A DNA stretch of 64,000 nt from Dimorphilus gyrociliatus (lineage: Eukaryota > Annelida > Polychaeta > Dinophilidae). Of this stretch, positions 16,343 to 27,320 are shown in pieces. The DNA lies in contig CAJFCJ010000006.1 in NCBI GenBank assembly GCA_904063045.1, forward strand, positions 248,001 through 312,000. Direction: 5' to 3'. Position 1 is the first letter of the stretch. Each line of letters begins with the position of its first letter. Under the pieces are notes generated by a model. The model saw only the letters and a list, made by a program, of their open reading frames with translations, had not been told where the DNA came from and made no database searches. The position numbers and the translations under genes are program-made.

Positions 16343-19300
16343 ATGAAAATACTATTTTGTCTTGTGATATTATCAGCGGCCTCATGTGCCCCAAATTTGA
16401 GGAAAGAAGAAGTTTTAGCTAAATTGTACAGCTTTAAAACACAATGGGACTCTTTCGTTGAGGATGCTGATACACCGTTGATGGAAACATCAATGTTTGA
16501 CAAAATTTCCTCGGCTCTCAGATATATTGAACCATCAACTCCACTAGCACAAAGTTTTCTAAAGAAAGATACAAATATTCTTTACATGAACAAACCTTTT
16601 ACTAAATTCGACTTTAATCCTACATTTAAAATGAACTTCATGGACGTTTTAAGGGATTCTCTTAAGGCATATCTGTCTGATATTTTGTCCTCGAGTGAAG
16701 AAATTAAGAATATGATACGTACTATAGCTATGGGGAAAAGATACGATTCTTCAAAAATCAGGAACTTTATAAAAGAAATAACTGTTGCTGAGAATTTGGA
16801 GAGACATATTGTCAATGATGCTTTAAAAATATATTTGGGCAAAAACGGAAAGAGCAGTCCTTCAATTTATGCTAATCATACAATCAATGATAAATGTAAG
16901 TGGGACTTTAGTACAACAATTCTCGACACTGGACGAATGGTCATAAGTTGGCTAATAGATGCGGACACACTAGCTGAAGAGTTGTACGCTATTGTAAAGA
17001 ATGTTATTTTTGATGTTGTGGCAGACATGTATCCTATATTAGTTGAAGACATACTTGGTCCTAAGTGTGAATGTCGAAGGCGGGCGGAGCCAGCAGAGTG
17101 CGTATTAGAATGCTGTCAACCGCCTACGAATTGTTCAGCATGTTCAGATCAGGACTTTGAGGAAGAGGATATTCTTTTAGTTGGTCCAGTTGGGGAATTA
17201 ATTTGTTCATTTATTGATGATCTCGGTTTGAATGAGAGTCTAAAGCTAATTGCAAACAAGACACTGACAATTACTGAAGAACAAACAGCTACTATTATAG
17301 GATGTAAGTTTAAGGATGTCTTATATTTTTTCTGAATAAGTTTGTATAACAGTAATCGACGCACTTTTCAAACTTCCGACTGGGATAATGGAAGGAAAAC
17401 TACATTGGATGGGAAGCTATGATCTATGCTTGGACACAGAAATGAAATTTAAGCACTGGTCGATTTCGGGTGCAATTTCTCAGAATGAACCAAAAAAATC
17501 TTACAAAGGTCGATATTGTCGAGTAGGAGTCTCACCAACAGAGGTTTTTTTTTTTTATTAATTTGTTCTTATTTAAGTACTGTATCTTTAAATCTTATTC
17601 CAAAATACTAGCTCGTGCGAAACAATAGTGTAGGTATCTTTATGCTTAGTGTTGGAATGTGCGTGTCTGATGCATGTAGCAGAGAAGATGTTGGATCATT
17701 TTTTACAAAAGGTAATTTTTAAATAGATTAATACTGTTTATATATTAATTGTTTTTCACTAGATCTTCAATTGCCTAATTTAAACATTCCAAATCTTTCA
17801 ATTCCCGGTTTATTAAATATATCTGCAATAAATGTTTCTTTACCATCACCTTTGGAGAACATTTTAGGACTTTCAGTAGTAGAAGTTGCCTGTGGAAATT
17901 ATTGGTACGACCTTAATACACCTAGACTAAGAGCTGGCCTGTAAGTATCACAAGCTAAGTTCCATATTATAAACATTATTTGAGAAATTTTTTATAGTGG
18001 TGTTGTTCTGGCGGTAGTTGTGTTAGTAATTCTGGCAACTTTGTATGACTGCTTAATAAGGCGTAACATAATGAGAAAGAAATTAACCCAAAGAAAAGAG
18101 CTTATGAGGAAAAAACTTTCAGTTGCTACTTTTGAGGGTTTTGATAAAGTAAATGACAACAAGCTCGCAGTTCCTCCATCGATTCCTAGTGGAAATAGCC
18201 CACCAGGATACTCTCCAGTGCACGAAGATGACATGAAGCATCTGGGTGGAGGTTAATTTTATTTTAAAGTACTCAAAACGCGATTCAACGATTAATAATT
18301 GTTCAACAGGAAAGATCTATCCCACTTTACCGCGATCAATTTCAACAATTTCAAAACAGAGCTCTATGGTACACTTCTTTAGTGCAGAAAGCTGCGTCGA
18401 ACCAACGTCCAAGAGAGATGGTAATAAACCCTTATTACAACATTTTGTTATGAGCTGTGAATAAACCATTACTTCAGAGTGGATTGATCGAATCGAAATG
18501 GCTTTTGCTGGTTTTTCTGCCTATTCCAACCTTCGTAGAATTTTTCGCACCAATACAAGAAAAGAGGAGATTCGAGCGATTAGTGGTATGAGGGTTCTCA
18601 GCTACGGTTGGATTGTTCTAGGACATACTTTCTTATTTGGCATACTTATAACTGAAACATTTAGTACATCAAATCTTGTATCAATCTTACCTAAGCTTAT
18701 CCAGAGATTTAGCTTTCAAGCGATTATAAACTTTCACTTCAATTCGGATACATTCTTAGTCATCAGGTAATAAGACAACAATGAGACCTTAATACTTTAC
18801 TAATGCTTACGATTTGAACGTAAAGCGGCTGTTTGACAGCTTACTATTTTTTAAAACACTATGAAGAAAATGGTAACAAGATTACTGTAAGGCAAATGGT
18901 TTATTTTTACTGGCATCGGTATTGGAAGTAAGTGAATACTTATTTTTATAAACAACGCATTTTCTGACAATACGATAACTTTTAATAGGCTTGTTCCCCC
19001 TATGGCTCTCTTAATAGGTAACCTCTGCTAGATTAACTTAACCGTCTATTACACGTATAAAATAATTACAGCTTTTTATGGTCCCATGTACCGTTTTCTT
19101 GGGGATGGTCCCATGTTTCCAGTGAGAATAACAGACGGTGATAACTGCAGGGAGAATTGGTGGGTTAATATGCTGTTGGTGCACAATCTTGTAAAGAGAA
19201 CAGAACAATGTCTTGCCTACACGTGGTATCTTGCGGTGATTTGGCAATTACATATTGTTTCTCCTTTTATTCTAATACCACTATGCGTGTACGTATTGTT

Positions 19301-20617
19301 TATCTTTTTGTCAGCTGTTAGTTATCTTCATATACTAATTTCTAATGTACCGTGCGTCAGATAAGAATGCATCAATATCTAGGTGGGACATGGGTCCTTG
19401 TCCCTATTAACTAACTAAAGAGTTCTCTATATCTTAACTTGATAGCTTATCAGCTACTCGGAGCTTATCGATTTTATTGCATTCTATGCAGAACTCTTTG
19501 CATTCTTAAAAGTTAAACTAGAGCCTCTGGCCCTACATTATGACATTGCTAATTTGAAAATTAAATGAATTTTTCAGAAAGAGAAAGTTTGGGTATGTGA
19601 TACTATTTTTAGCATTTACGGCACATTGTGTTGCTACTGGAGTGATAAGTCATAAACAGTGAGTTCACTATACATAAATATTGTTTAAATCTCTAAATTA
19701 ATTAACTTGAAGGTTTGATTCTGGGCTAATAGGCTTCTATAGAGAAGTCTTATCAACGCCGTGGTGTAGAGCTGGTCCTTTCCTAATTGGTATAGGCCTT
19801 GCTTTATTATTAAGAAACAAGATAGCAATTGAAAAGAGAATTAATTGGGTAGGTATTTTCTAAATTTATTGTTAAAATATTATGAAAGTTGACTATTTCG
19901 ACAGCCTATAGCCGTTTTATTGTGGCTAGTTTCGATAGCGGCAATGGTCACTGTAACCTTTATAACTTATACTCAATTTCGAAAGGGAGGAACTCCATGG
20001 TCAAAAACTGGTTCAGTAGCATTTGACGTTATTGGAAAAAATGTTTGGGGTTTAGGTGTATGTAAGTAATATTTTGGATATTGTTCTTTCATTTTCAAAC
20101 CTTAATATCTTCTTATAATAATTTCAGCGTGGATTATTCTAGCATGTAGCATCCGTAGAGGTGGTTTTATAAATGAATTTTTATCATGGCGAGCATTTAT
20201 TCCTCTAGCAAAGTGTGTTTATCCAGCTTTACTTATACACGGAATCCTTATTTTTAGATATGTCTATAATAAAAGAAATCTTGTTTATGTTGAGGATTTT
20301 GAAATGGTAAAAATCGTTTACAATTTTAAAAAAGCCGATTTGATATGAAATTCTTTTACCAACTACAGATATATGTATTTATGGGACATATGATGTTCTC
20401 CTTAGCCGTCGGATGTTTGATTGCCATTCTATTCTGGTATCCTTTCCTCGGATTAGAAAGAGCAATCTTAGGGCGTGCAGATTCGTCTCTTAAAGAGCTC
20501 AAAGCTGAAATGATCAATGATATGAAACAGGAACAAGAATTATTCAGCAATGCACAAGGTACTTTAGCTGATAATGGAGGAGCCTTTTCCTACGGTCGAC
20601 AAGTCTCTTCCTTATAA
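16343..20617 (+). CDS. NRF-6-like multi-pass membrane acyltransferase, paralog 1
   Basis: Family of C. elegans NRF-6/NDG-4 (nose resistant to fluoxetine): an NRF N-terminal domain followed by an acyltransferase-3 membrane domain, implicated in lipid transport or modification. Fifteen exons: 16343-17303, 17353-17543, 17612-17711, 17763-17940, 17998-18251, 18310-18420, 18478-18766, 18826-18927, 18989-19017, 19072-19288, 19578-19658, 19713-19848, 19905-20061, 20128-20306 and 20369-20617. Phases agree; 1077 residues. The ATG at 16343 was chosen because it opens a signal peptide (MKILFCLVILSAASCA). There is an extra N-terminal part of about 300 residues with Cys-rich CECRR...CC; the NRF domain begins near 320 (LPTGIMEGKLHWMGSYDLC). 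The first membrane helix is near 478. The acyltransferase part has MRVLSYGWIVLGH (His648), NSDTF, STPWCRAGPFLIG and about ten hydrophobic helices. Exon 9 is only 29 bp. AATAAA follows near 20629. The substrate is unknown. Confidence 0.92.
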
Positions 20618-20846
20618 TCGTGAAAACAAAATAAATACCACTTGACTGTACCCGCTATCAGTGGCAATGAATCTTAAAGATTTTAATTTAAGAGTATATA
20701 TTCACACATGTTTGCTCATTTTTATGAAATGTTGTTAAAGATAATTTCTTATGGTTGATAATAAATTGATAATTAAAGGCCGAGTCAGCTTATCTTTTAC
20801 TATAAAATATTATTAAAAATAACCGAATTACTTAATTGTAAACAGG

Positions 20847-23780
20847 ATGCGTTTAGGAGCGTTTGTAATATATATTACTTTTTCTTTATTTTGTTTAAAA
20901 CAATGTAAAGGAACAAAATATCATAGGTTTTTAGACTCTTTTAATCAATTGAGTAATTTAAAGATTTTCCTAAATCAAATCGGAAAGTCATTTGAAATAA
21001 AAGACGACTGGCCTGATCTCAAACATACTTTTCGACTGCTTGGATCTGATGGCTCACTCAGATATAGAGGTATTTTGGAAGGACCGCGAGCATTTCGAAA
21101 GTATGCAACTTTATTGTCAAGCGAAGAGAGAAAGTTTAGTCATAGAGAGTCTGTAGAATCTTTTGATGTTTTTCGACCGCCCAGTAATTATTCTCAATTT
21201 GGCGTTTCTCCCACTTGCCAGCATGATATGAGTGTAGGCGTTTTAAATGGATTTAAATTACTAATGACTATATTGGGAGATGAAGCTGCAGAATCTTTGG
21301 TTGGACCTCCATTAGATAAAATTCTGCGGGGTATGAGAGATTTGAAAGAACTCAATAATAAAACTGTTGACGCAATAATTACAAGTAAGTTTGGAAAAGT
21401 CATTTAGCAAGATTCAATTCATATTTTTCCATTTATAAATTATTGACAGCAATGGATGCATTTTTCAAACTTCCATCTGGAGTACTTGGAGGGCAGCTGC
21501 ATTGGGTTGGAAGTTGGGCATTGTGCAATGGAATGAGAAATCCGTACTTGGATTGGAAGATGGAATTTGAAGATGGAAATAAGACTACGATTAACTACTT
21601 GGGAGAGAAAGAATTTGGTGGAAAATATTGTAGATTAGCTTTGGTTCCAACAGAGGTGGGTTGTTTATAAAAAATTATTAATTTATAAGTTACATTATTG
21701 TGGAAATTTAAAGAGTCTCGAAGAAGGAACAGCCTCAATTCCCATTGAACTTGGACTGTGCTTTCCTGATTCTTGTAATTATACAGAAATTGGGTCGATA
21801 ATGCAGCGAGGTGATCTATTTTTAAATTTAATAAACGATACTTGGAATTAAGTTGATAACATTCTAGGCCTAGTGCTAAGTAATGTAGAGGAAACCGATA
21901 ATAGTAATCCGAGGCTAAAATCTCTCGATGAAGCTCTTGGCTTATCTGTTTTGGAATCATTCTGCGGAAATTCATGGTACTCCTTAACTGACTATTGGCA
22001 GGGTAGAGCAGTTTTATGGAGCGTTGTCGTTTTAGTAATTATTATAGTAGTTGCAACAATTTACGATATCGTTTTTCGAAAGGAAGTATTAAAGATGAGG
22101 GTACATTATTTAGAGTCAACAATGACACAAAAGAAGGGAGCTGCCTACATATTTCAATCACCAGATGTAAAAACTTCGTACGACATGGAAGAGGATGATT
22201 GTCCAGAGAAGGGCATAGGAATTAAGGATAGACTTGAGCAAATTATTAGTGGTTTTTCAGCTTTCTCAAGTGCCAAGTTAATTTTCAATACATCTTATAA
22301 AAGAGGGTATATACCAACTGTAAATGCTCTGAAATTTTTAAGTTATGGTTGGGCAGTTGTAGGTAATACTTATGTTTTTGGAATTTTGGTCGCTGAAGTA
22401 CACACGACTGGTAATCTTATAAACGCTCTACCGAAATTGTTAAAACGATGGACATTTCAACCTGTTTTAAATTATCATTATAACATGGATACATTTCTAA
22501 CAATAAGTGGATTTTTAATTGCCTATTCCTTCATAAACAAATATAAATCAATTAAGCAGATAACTCCAAAAGTTATTGCTCTGTTTTACTTTCACAGATG
22601 GTGGCAGTAAGTATTCTATGTTAATTTTATGAAAAATAACATTATTAATAATTTAATCAATAGATTAGTGGTTCCCCTGATGTTTGTTGTTGGTGCATTT
22701 GCCTATCTTTATAAACAACTGGGTGATGGTCCACTCTTTGCCATAACTGTTACTGATGCTGAAAATTGCAAAAGCTCTTGGTGGACTAATCTCATTCTTA
22801 TGCATAACATTCTAAATAGAGATAAACGTTGCTTAGCATGGACTGTTTATGCCGGGCTTGTTTGGCAGCTTCATATAATTACGCCTTTTATATTAATACC
22901 TTTCCTACGGTAGGGAAAGTTGCTTTATCTTAATGGCCATATGTGCTTTTATTCCCATTGCTTGTATTTCTTTTATTTTTTTGTAGAAAACCAGTTGCAG
23001 GCTATATTTCGCTAGCTGCTTTTTATATAGCACATATAGTTTCAACAGCGGTGATCAGTAGTAGGGAGTACAATGGAGGGGCAAACGTTGGCGGCTTCTT
23101 CAGTCATATTCTAACAACTCCGTGGTGTAGAGCTGGTCCTTATTTGATTGGAGTTCTCTTTGCTCTTGTTTACAAGAAAAAGCACAAGCTTGCAGAAAAG
23201 ATTAATGGTTATGTAGCAATTGTTTGCTGGGCAATTTCACTTGTAATTGTTACATCGATAACATTTTCTACTTTATCAATATTTAACAAGAAAGATAGTT
23301 TTTTCTCTCCATGGAACAAGGCAAGAGTAGTTGCCTCTGATACACTTTCCCGAAGTGCCTTTTCAATAGCAATTGTCTGGATAATTTTTGCGTGTACCAG
23401 TGGTTTTGGTGGATTTCTGACAAGATTTTTCAGATGGAGAGCATTTGTTCCACTATCAAGAATACTTTATCCAGCAATGTTAATTCATACTATTGTAATA
23501 TTTCGCTACATTTACAATAAAAGAATACCTATATTAGTAGAAGATTTTGAAATGGTAAGGATGAATTGAATTAAAAGATTCGTACAATATTATCATGTTT
23601 ACTTCTTTCCTTTAGATATATTTATTTTTTGGCCATTGTCTAGCATCCTACGGTTTAGGCCTTGTTGTTGCTTTGATAATATGGTATCCTTTTCTTAATT
23701 TAGAAAGGGCGATATTATATATGGATAAAAAAGATATTTTTATGGACATGAAGAAGTATATTAAATCTCCACGAAAGTGA
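20847..23780 (+). CDS. NRF-6-like multi-pass membrane acyltransferase, paralog 2
   Basis: Tandem paralog beginning 229 bp after the stop of paralog 1. Seven exons: 20847-21384, 21450-21655, 21714-21810, 21868-22606, 22664-22909, 22987-23554 and 23616-23780 (TGA). Phases agree; 852 residues. A signal peptide is seen (MRLGAFVIYITFSLFCLKQCKG). The NRF domain has FKLPSGVLGGQLHWVGSWALC and CFPDSCNYTEIG; the first membrane helix is at about 329-345. The acyltransferase domain has NMDTFLTISGFLIAYSF, ENCKSSWWTNL, TPWCRAGPYLIG and LIHTIVIFRYIYNKR. Many introns of paralog 1 are absent here, which means intron loss in this copy or gain in the other. The His of the WIVLGH motif is Asn (WAVVGN, residue 447, codon 22365-22367), so activity may differ. 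Confidence 0.92.
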
Positions 23781-24680
23781 GATAAAAATGGAATTTTAAA
23801 ATATTTGTATAATTTTTTTTATATACAATTAAATTGAAAGAAAGAGATAGATTCTTGCTACTAAATTAGAGACTTTAAGATAAGATATGTCAAGTACAAA
23901 ACTGTACTTTTCAATTATATCTCTATTATTCGACTACTTTCCTTGTAATTCGTTTCATTAATATTGATAATGAAAATTTCTTATCAAATAGTTGTTTGTG
24001 CAGCGTCTGTTTTAATATTATAATCTAGGACAGCTTGTACAGGTAATGTAGCATCTAAATAATACTAACCATACGAATTGTTAAACTAAGATTGTATCGA
24101 AGAAACTTTAATAATAAATAATAAAGTTTAAAATTACGGTGCTAATTTTTGTAAATTAGTCTTGTTTTTCACTTATTTATCTATTTCACAAGGTCGTTAA
24201 CGTTAACATCTATTAATACCTGAAATATATTAAGGTATATGACCACATTTTAATTTAATGGTACTTGCTATCTTAAAAAATCATATGAAAAATAATTGAT
24301 TTTTGAATGTTATAAATACTGAGATATAAAGTATGTTATACGACTAGAACGCACACACGAAGAGCAAAATAATAGAATTTACATATTACCCATATCAATT
24401 AATTATTATTAATTACAATATAAGATAAAGATTAAAAATAGAGTTATTTACAAAGTAATTTATATCATGTAAAAGGTTGAAGTATTAATTCTATCCAAGC
24501 TGTTTACAATCATTTCTAAGAAATAATAAGGAGGGATCAAAAGATATTATATTATGATTTATTCTCTGTTAGAAGTTTATCATCAACTGTAATAATCAAA
24601 ATCAATAAAAACAATGTTAAATATTTTAACTATGTTTTAAAATTATTTTATTTATGATTTATATATCTCTTTAATAGTGT
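23781..24680. other. AT-rich intergenic gap between convergent genes
   Basis: Between the stop codons of the NRF-6-like paralog 2 and the thioesterase gene, which point at each other. Very AT-rich, with several AATAAA-like signals usable from either strand. No exon recognised. Confidence 0.6.
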
Positions 24681-26339
24681 CTAATAATTTGACTTTGGTA
24701 CATTTCCATTAGGGACATACTTTTTAAAAAAGTTTTTCATTTTTCTCCAAGAATCTATCTGTGCCATTGCGTGTTCGTAAGTTGATCCACCGTATATTAA
24801 ATTTGTACCTAAATGTTATAATTAGTTTCTCTTTTCCCACCATACTTAAATATTTACAAATTACTTACCAACGTATTTGTGATAGCAGACTTTGCAAAGC
24901 GGTGAATGGGGGGGCTCAATTAAATGACCAGTATTGGGATAGCTAAGCATCTATAGAAATAATTGTTTTTATTGAATTGAAATAAGTCTTGTTTTGTTTT
25001 ATCCGAAATAACCTCGAAATTATTGTAGTTTAATTTCTTAATTTGATCCCTAACGATATGACCTGATAATACGCTGTCCGTATTGCAGTCGTCCTCTCCT
25101 GCAATCACCATAATTCTGCAATCGGCAGTTTGATTTAGAGGAAGAACTGATTCGGGAGTATAATGTTGAGATACGCCTTTAAACACCATTCCCTCTTCCG
25201 TATTTACAATTCTGTCATAGTCCATATCTCTGTATAAAAGTAGCGCGAAATGAATTGAATGAAATTATTTATCATATTCTAGGAAAATTATTACGTTGTT
25301 TTCTCAGCAACCAGACGACCCTTATACTTCCTTTCAAAAGTCAAAAATGCTGTTCCGTTTATAATGCAAGCGGCTTTTACAAGCGGTATATAATTGACCA
25401 TCATCAGAGCGATTTCAGCTCCAAGTGACAAACCAATTACGCCAACTCCTCCCTTTTCCACTTTTTCCTGGCTTTCCAGGAATTTCACACCTTCCTTTAT
25501 AATTGAAATATAATATATATATATATATACAAATATATGTAAATATGATAATATATAGGTTTTATTTTACCTCGAAATAGTCAAGTGGTATATCTATATT
25601 GGGAGGTATATCCCGATAATCGAAATAACCGAGGCATAAAACTGCAAAGCCTCTTGAAGAGAATAATGCGCCTCTATGTTCAAATAAACCTCCACCAGTT
25701 CCAAATAGATCAACGATACCTTTAAAAGGTCCTTTACCTTTTGGCATGAATAGAGTTCCTCGAATATTTCCCTCTGCGATTTCTTTTCTGTCAACATTTT
25801 CCTGGTCTAAATACCATCTGTCTAATTGCGTTACAGATAAGTAACTATTGCTTGTAAAAGGCTTCTCATCGCAAATATCTATATGACCATCAAAAACGGC
25901 AAGTTTTACATTTATTGGAGTTGTTATATCCTTCTTCAGATATCGTAGACCATCCCTTTGATTGATTGCGTTTTTTTGACTCCAAAACAGGCCATCAGCA
26001 TGTTTACCTTTATATGTTCCACCTAAACTTTCATCATTCGTACAAGATACTTGTCCATTATCGTTCGCCTCAAAATAGGCATTGGACACCATTTTTACAT
26101 TAGAATCATTAGAGTATGAAGCTATAGTAACTTTTTGTTTTGGTTTAAGATTTTTGACAACAATGTCAACACTGTCATCAACAAGAGCGGATCCGGGTTG
26201 AACGGAAATTGATACACTAGTTGAAAGCATCCGACCTGTTAGTGATTTATTAAAATTGTTAGGGGAGAAGAGTTAACTTACCAAAAGAACTTTTTACTGA
26301 AGTATAAATGCTAAATGATGTCCTACTAATATTTTGCAT
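24681..26339 (-). CDS. Acyl-CoA thioesterase / BAAT family, probably mitochondrial
   Basis: Alpha/beta-hydrolase that splits acyl-CoA to free acid and CoA, or transfers the acyl group (ACOT1/2/4-BAAT family). Exons (-): 26282-26339, 25571-26235, 25295-25494, 25013-25229, 24869-24950 and 24681-24808 (TAG). Phases agree; 449 residues, normal for the family. The N-terminal thioester-hydrolase domain spans about 30-160. The C-terminal hydrolase part carries the nucleophile motif GLSLG (Ser264), the acid in AGEDD (Asp354/355) and the His in NTGHLIEPP (His389), followed by the family hallmark YGGSTYEHAMAQIDSWRK. Serine rather than cysteine as nucleophile favours a thioesterase over a bile-acid amino acid transferase. 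The first 25 residues are rich in Ser/Thr/Lys/Arg without acids, like a mitochondrial targeting peptide. Head-to-head with the dispanin gene. Confidence 0.93.
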
Positions 26340-26651
26340 TAGTGAGTGTGCACTTTGAACAGCCTTTTCGCTTTGAATTGTCGAATGTTCCTTGTACTAG
26401 TACATAGCTTGGTCATAGGGCGTAAAGTAGATCATTTGATTAACAGATATCTTTGTACTACCGTCCTAATTTTGACGTCCCTTCAAAAAACTGGTAAGAA
26501 AGAGTTTTTGTCTTTAACGGGAGATGGCGCTCTATGTAAAGCCAAAACTATGGCGAGGTCACGTGTTATAGAAGGATGTTCAGAGTCTTTTAATCGTTCT
26601 TTTCATTAGTAGGAAAAACGCGAAAGAAGAAAGACATTCTTTCATTTAATA
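26340..26651. promoter_or_regulatory. Shared divergent promoter (thioesterase / dispanin)
   Basis: Only about 310 bp separate the two start codons, which face away from each other, so both promoters and both 5' UTRs must lie here. No clear TATA box is seen for either gene. Confidence 0.55.
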
Positions 26652-27320
26652 ATGGTAAGATACTAAAAATAATTTTTTGTCGATTAGTGTGGAGATTTTT
26701 TCGATGATAGAACGCTTGCGATTCCTTCCCGCTCAAATTCGCCGGCTTCGAACGAGCTCGCTCGAGGTCAGACAAGATTTATGCGTTTTTTATGTACGTT
26801 TCATTATTAGAAGTCTTACCTATATTCTGTACAATTTGAGATACAAAAAATAAATAGTACTACTAAGCTATAAGATGTTAAATTGATAAATATTTCAATG
26901 TATTAGGAAGAAGTAGATTTTAAGAACGTTCGGGTAGAATGTTCTGCTGATGGAAGCCTCCATAAAACAGTAAGAATATTTGACGAACAACACAGAAAAC
27001 CTCCGTCCTATGTTATCCTATCAAGCATCGTTTGTCTGCTTATTCCACCGCTCGGGTTCATTAGCTTGTACTACTCAATAAAATGTAAAAGATCGACAAC
27101 GGAACTTTCAGCATGGGAAAACTCTAAGAAGGCCTTATTCTGGTTTACCGTATCTTTCATTATTTTTTCATTGATTGGTTGCATACTTTTTATGTACTTG
27201 GTTGGAGTTGGTTGGTCATCAATGAGTGAGGAACAAACGACGAAGAAGACAGTACGACCGTTTTCATTTAAATTTACAACACTTAAACCGATAAGACTGA
27301 GTATCGACTTTTCGCGATGA
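26652..27320 (+). CDS. CD225/dispanin-family two-helix membrane protein
   Basis: Small membrane protein related to IFITM/dispanin proteins (CD225 family). Two coding exons: the start ATG alone at 26652-26654, immediately followed by a GTAAGA donor, then 26907-27320 (TGA); 138 residues beginning MEEVDFKN. The first hydrophobic segment (about 48-70, SYVILSSIVCLLIPPLGFIS) leads into LYYSIKCKRS, matching the CD225 pattern PLG-x-x-x-x-x-YS-x-K. A charged loop (SAWENSKKALFW) and a second helix (about 89-115) follow. The C-terminal tail is basic and Thr-rich. The family affects membrane fluidity and vesicle fusion; the role of this member is unknown. The start depends on the tiny first exon; an in-frame ATG in another upstream exon remains possible. 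Confidence 0.75.
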
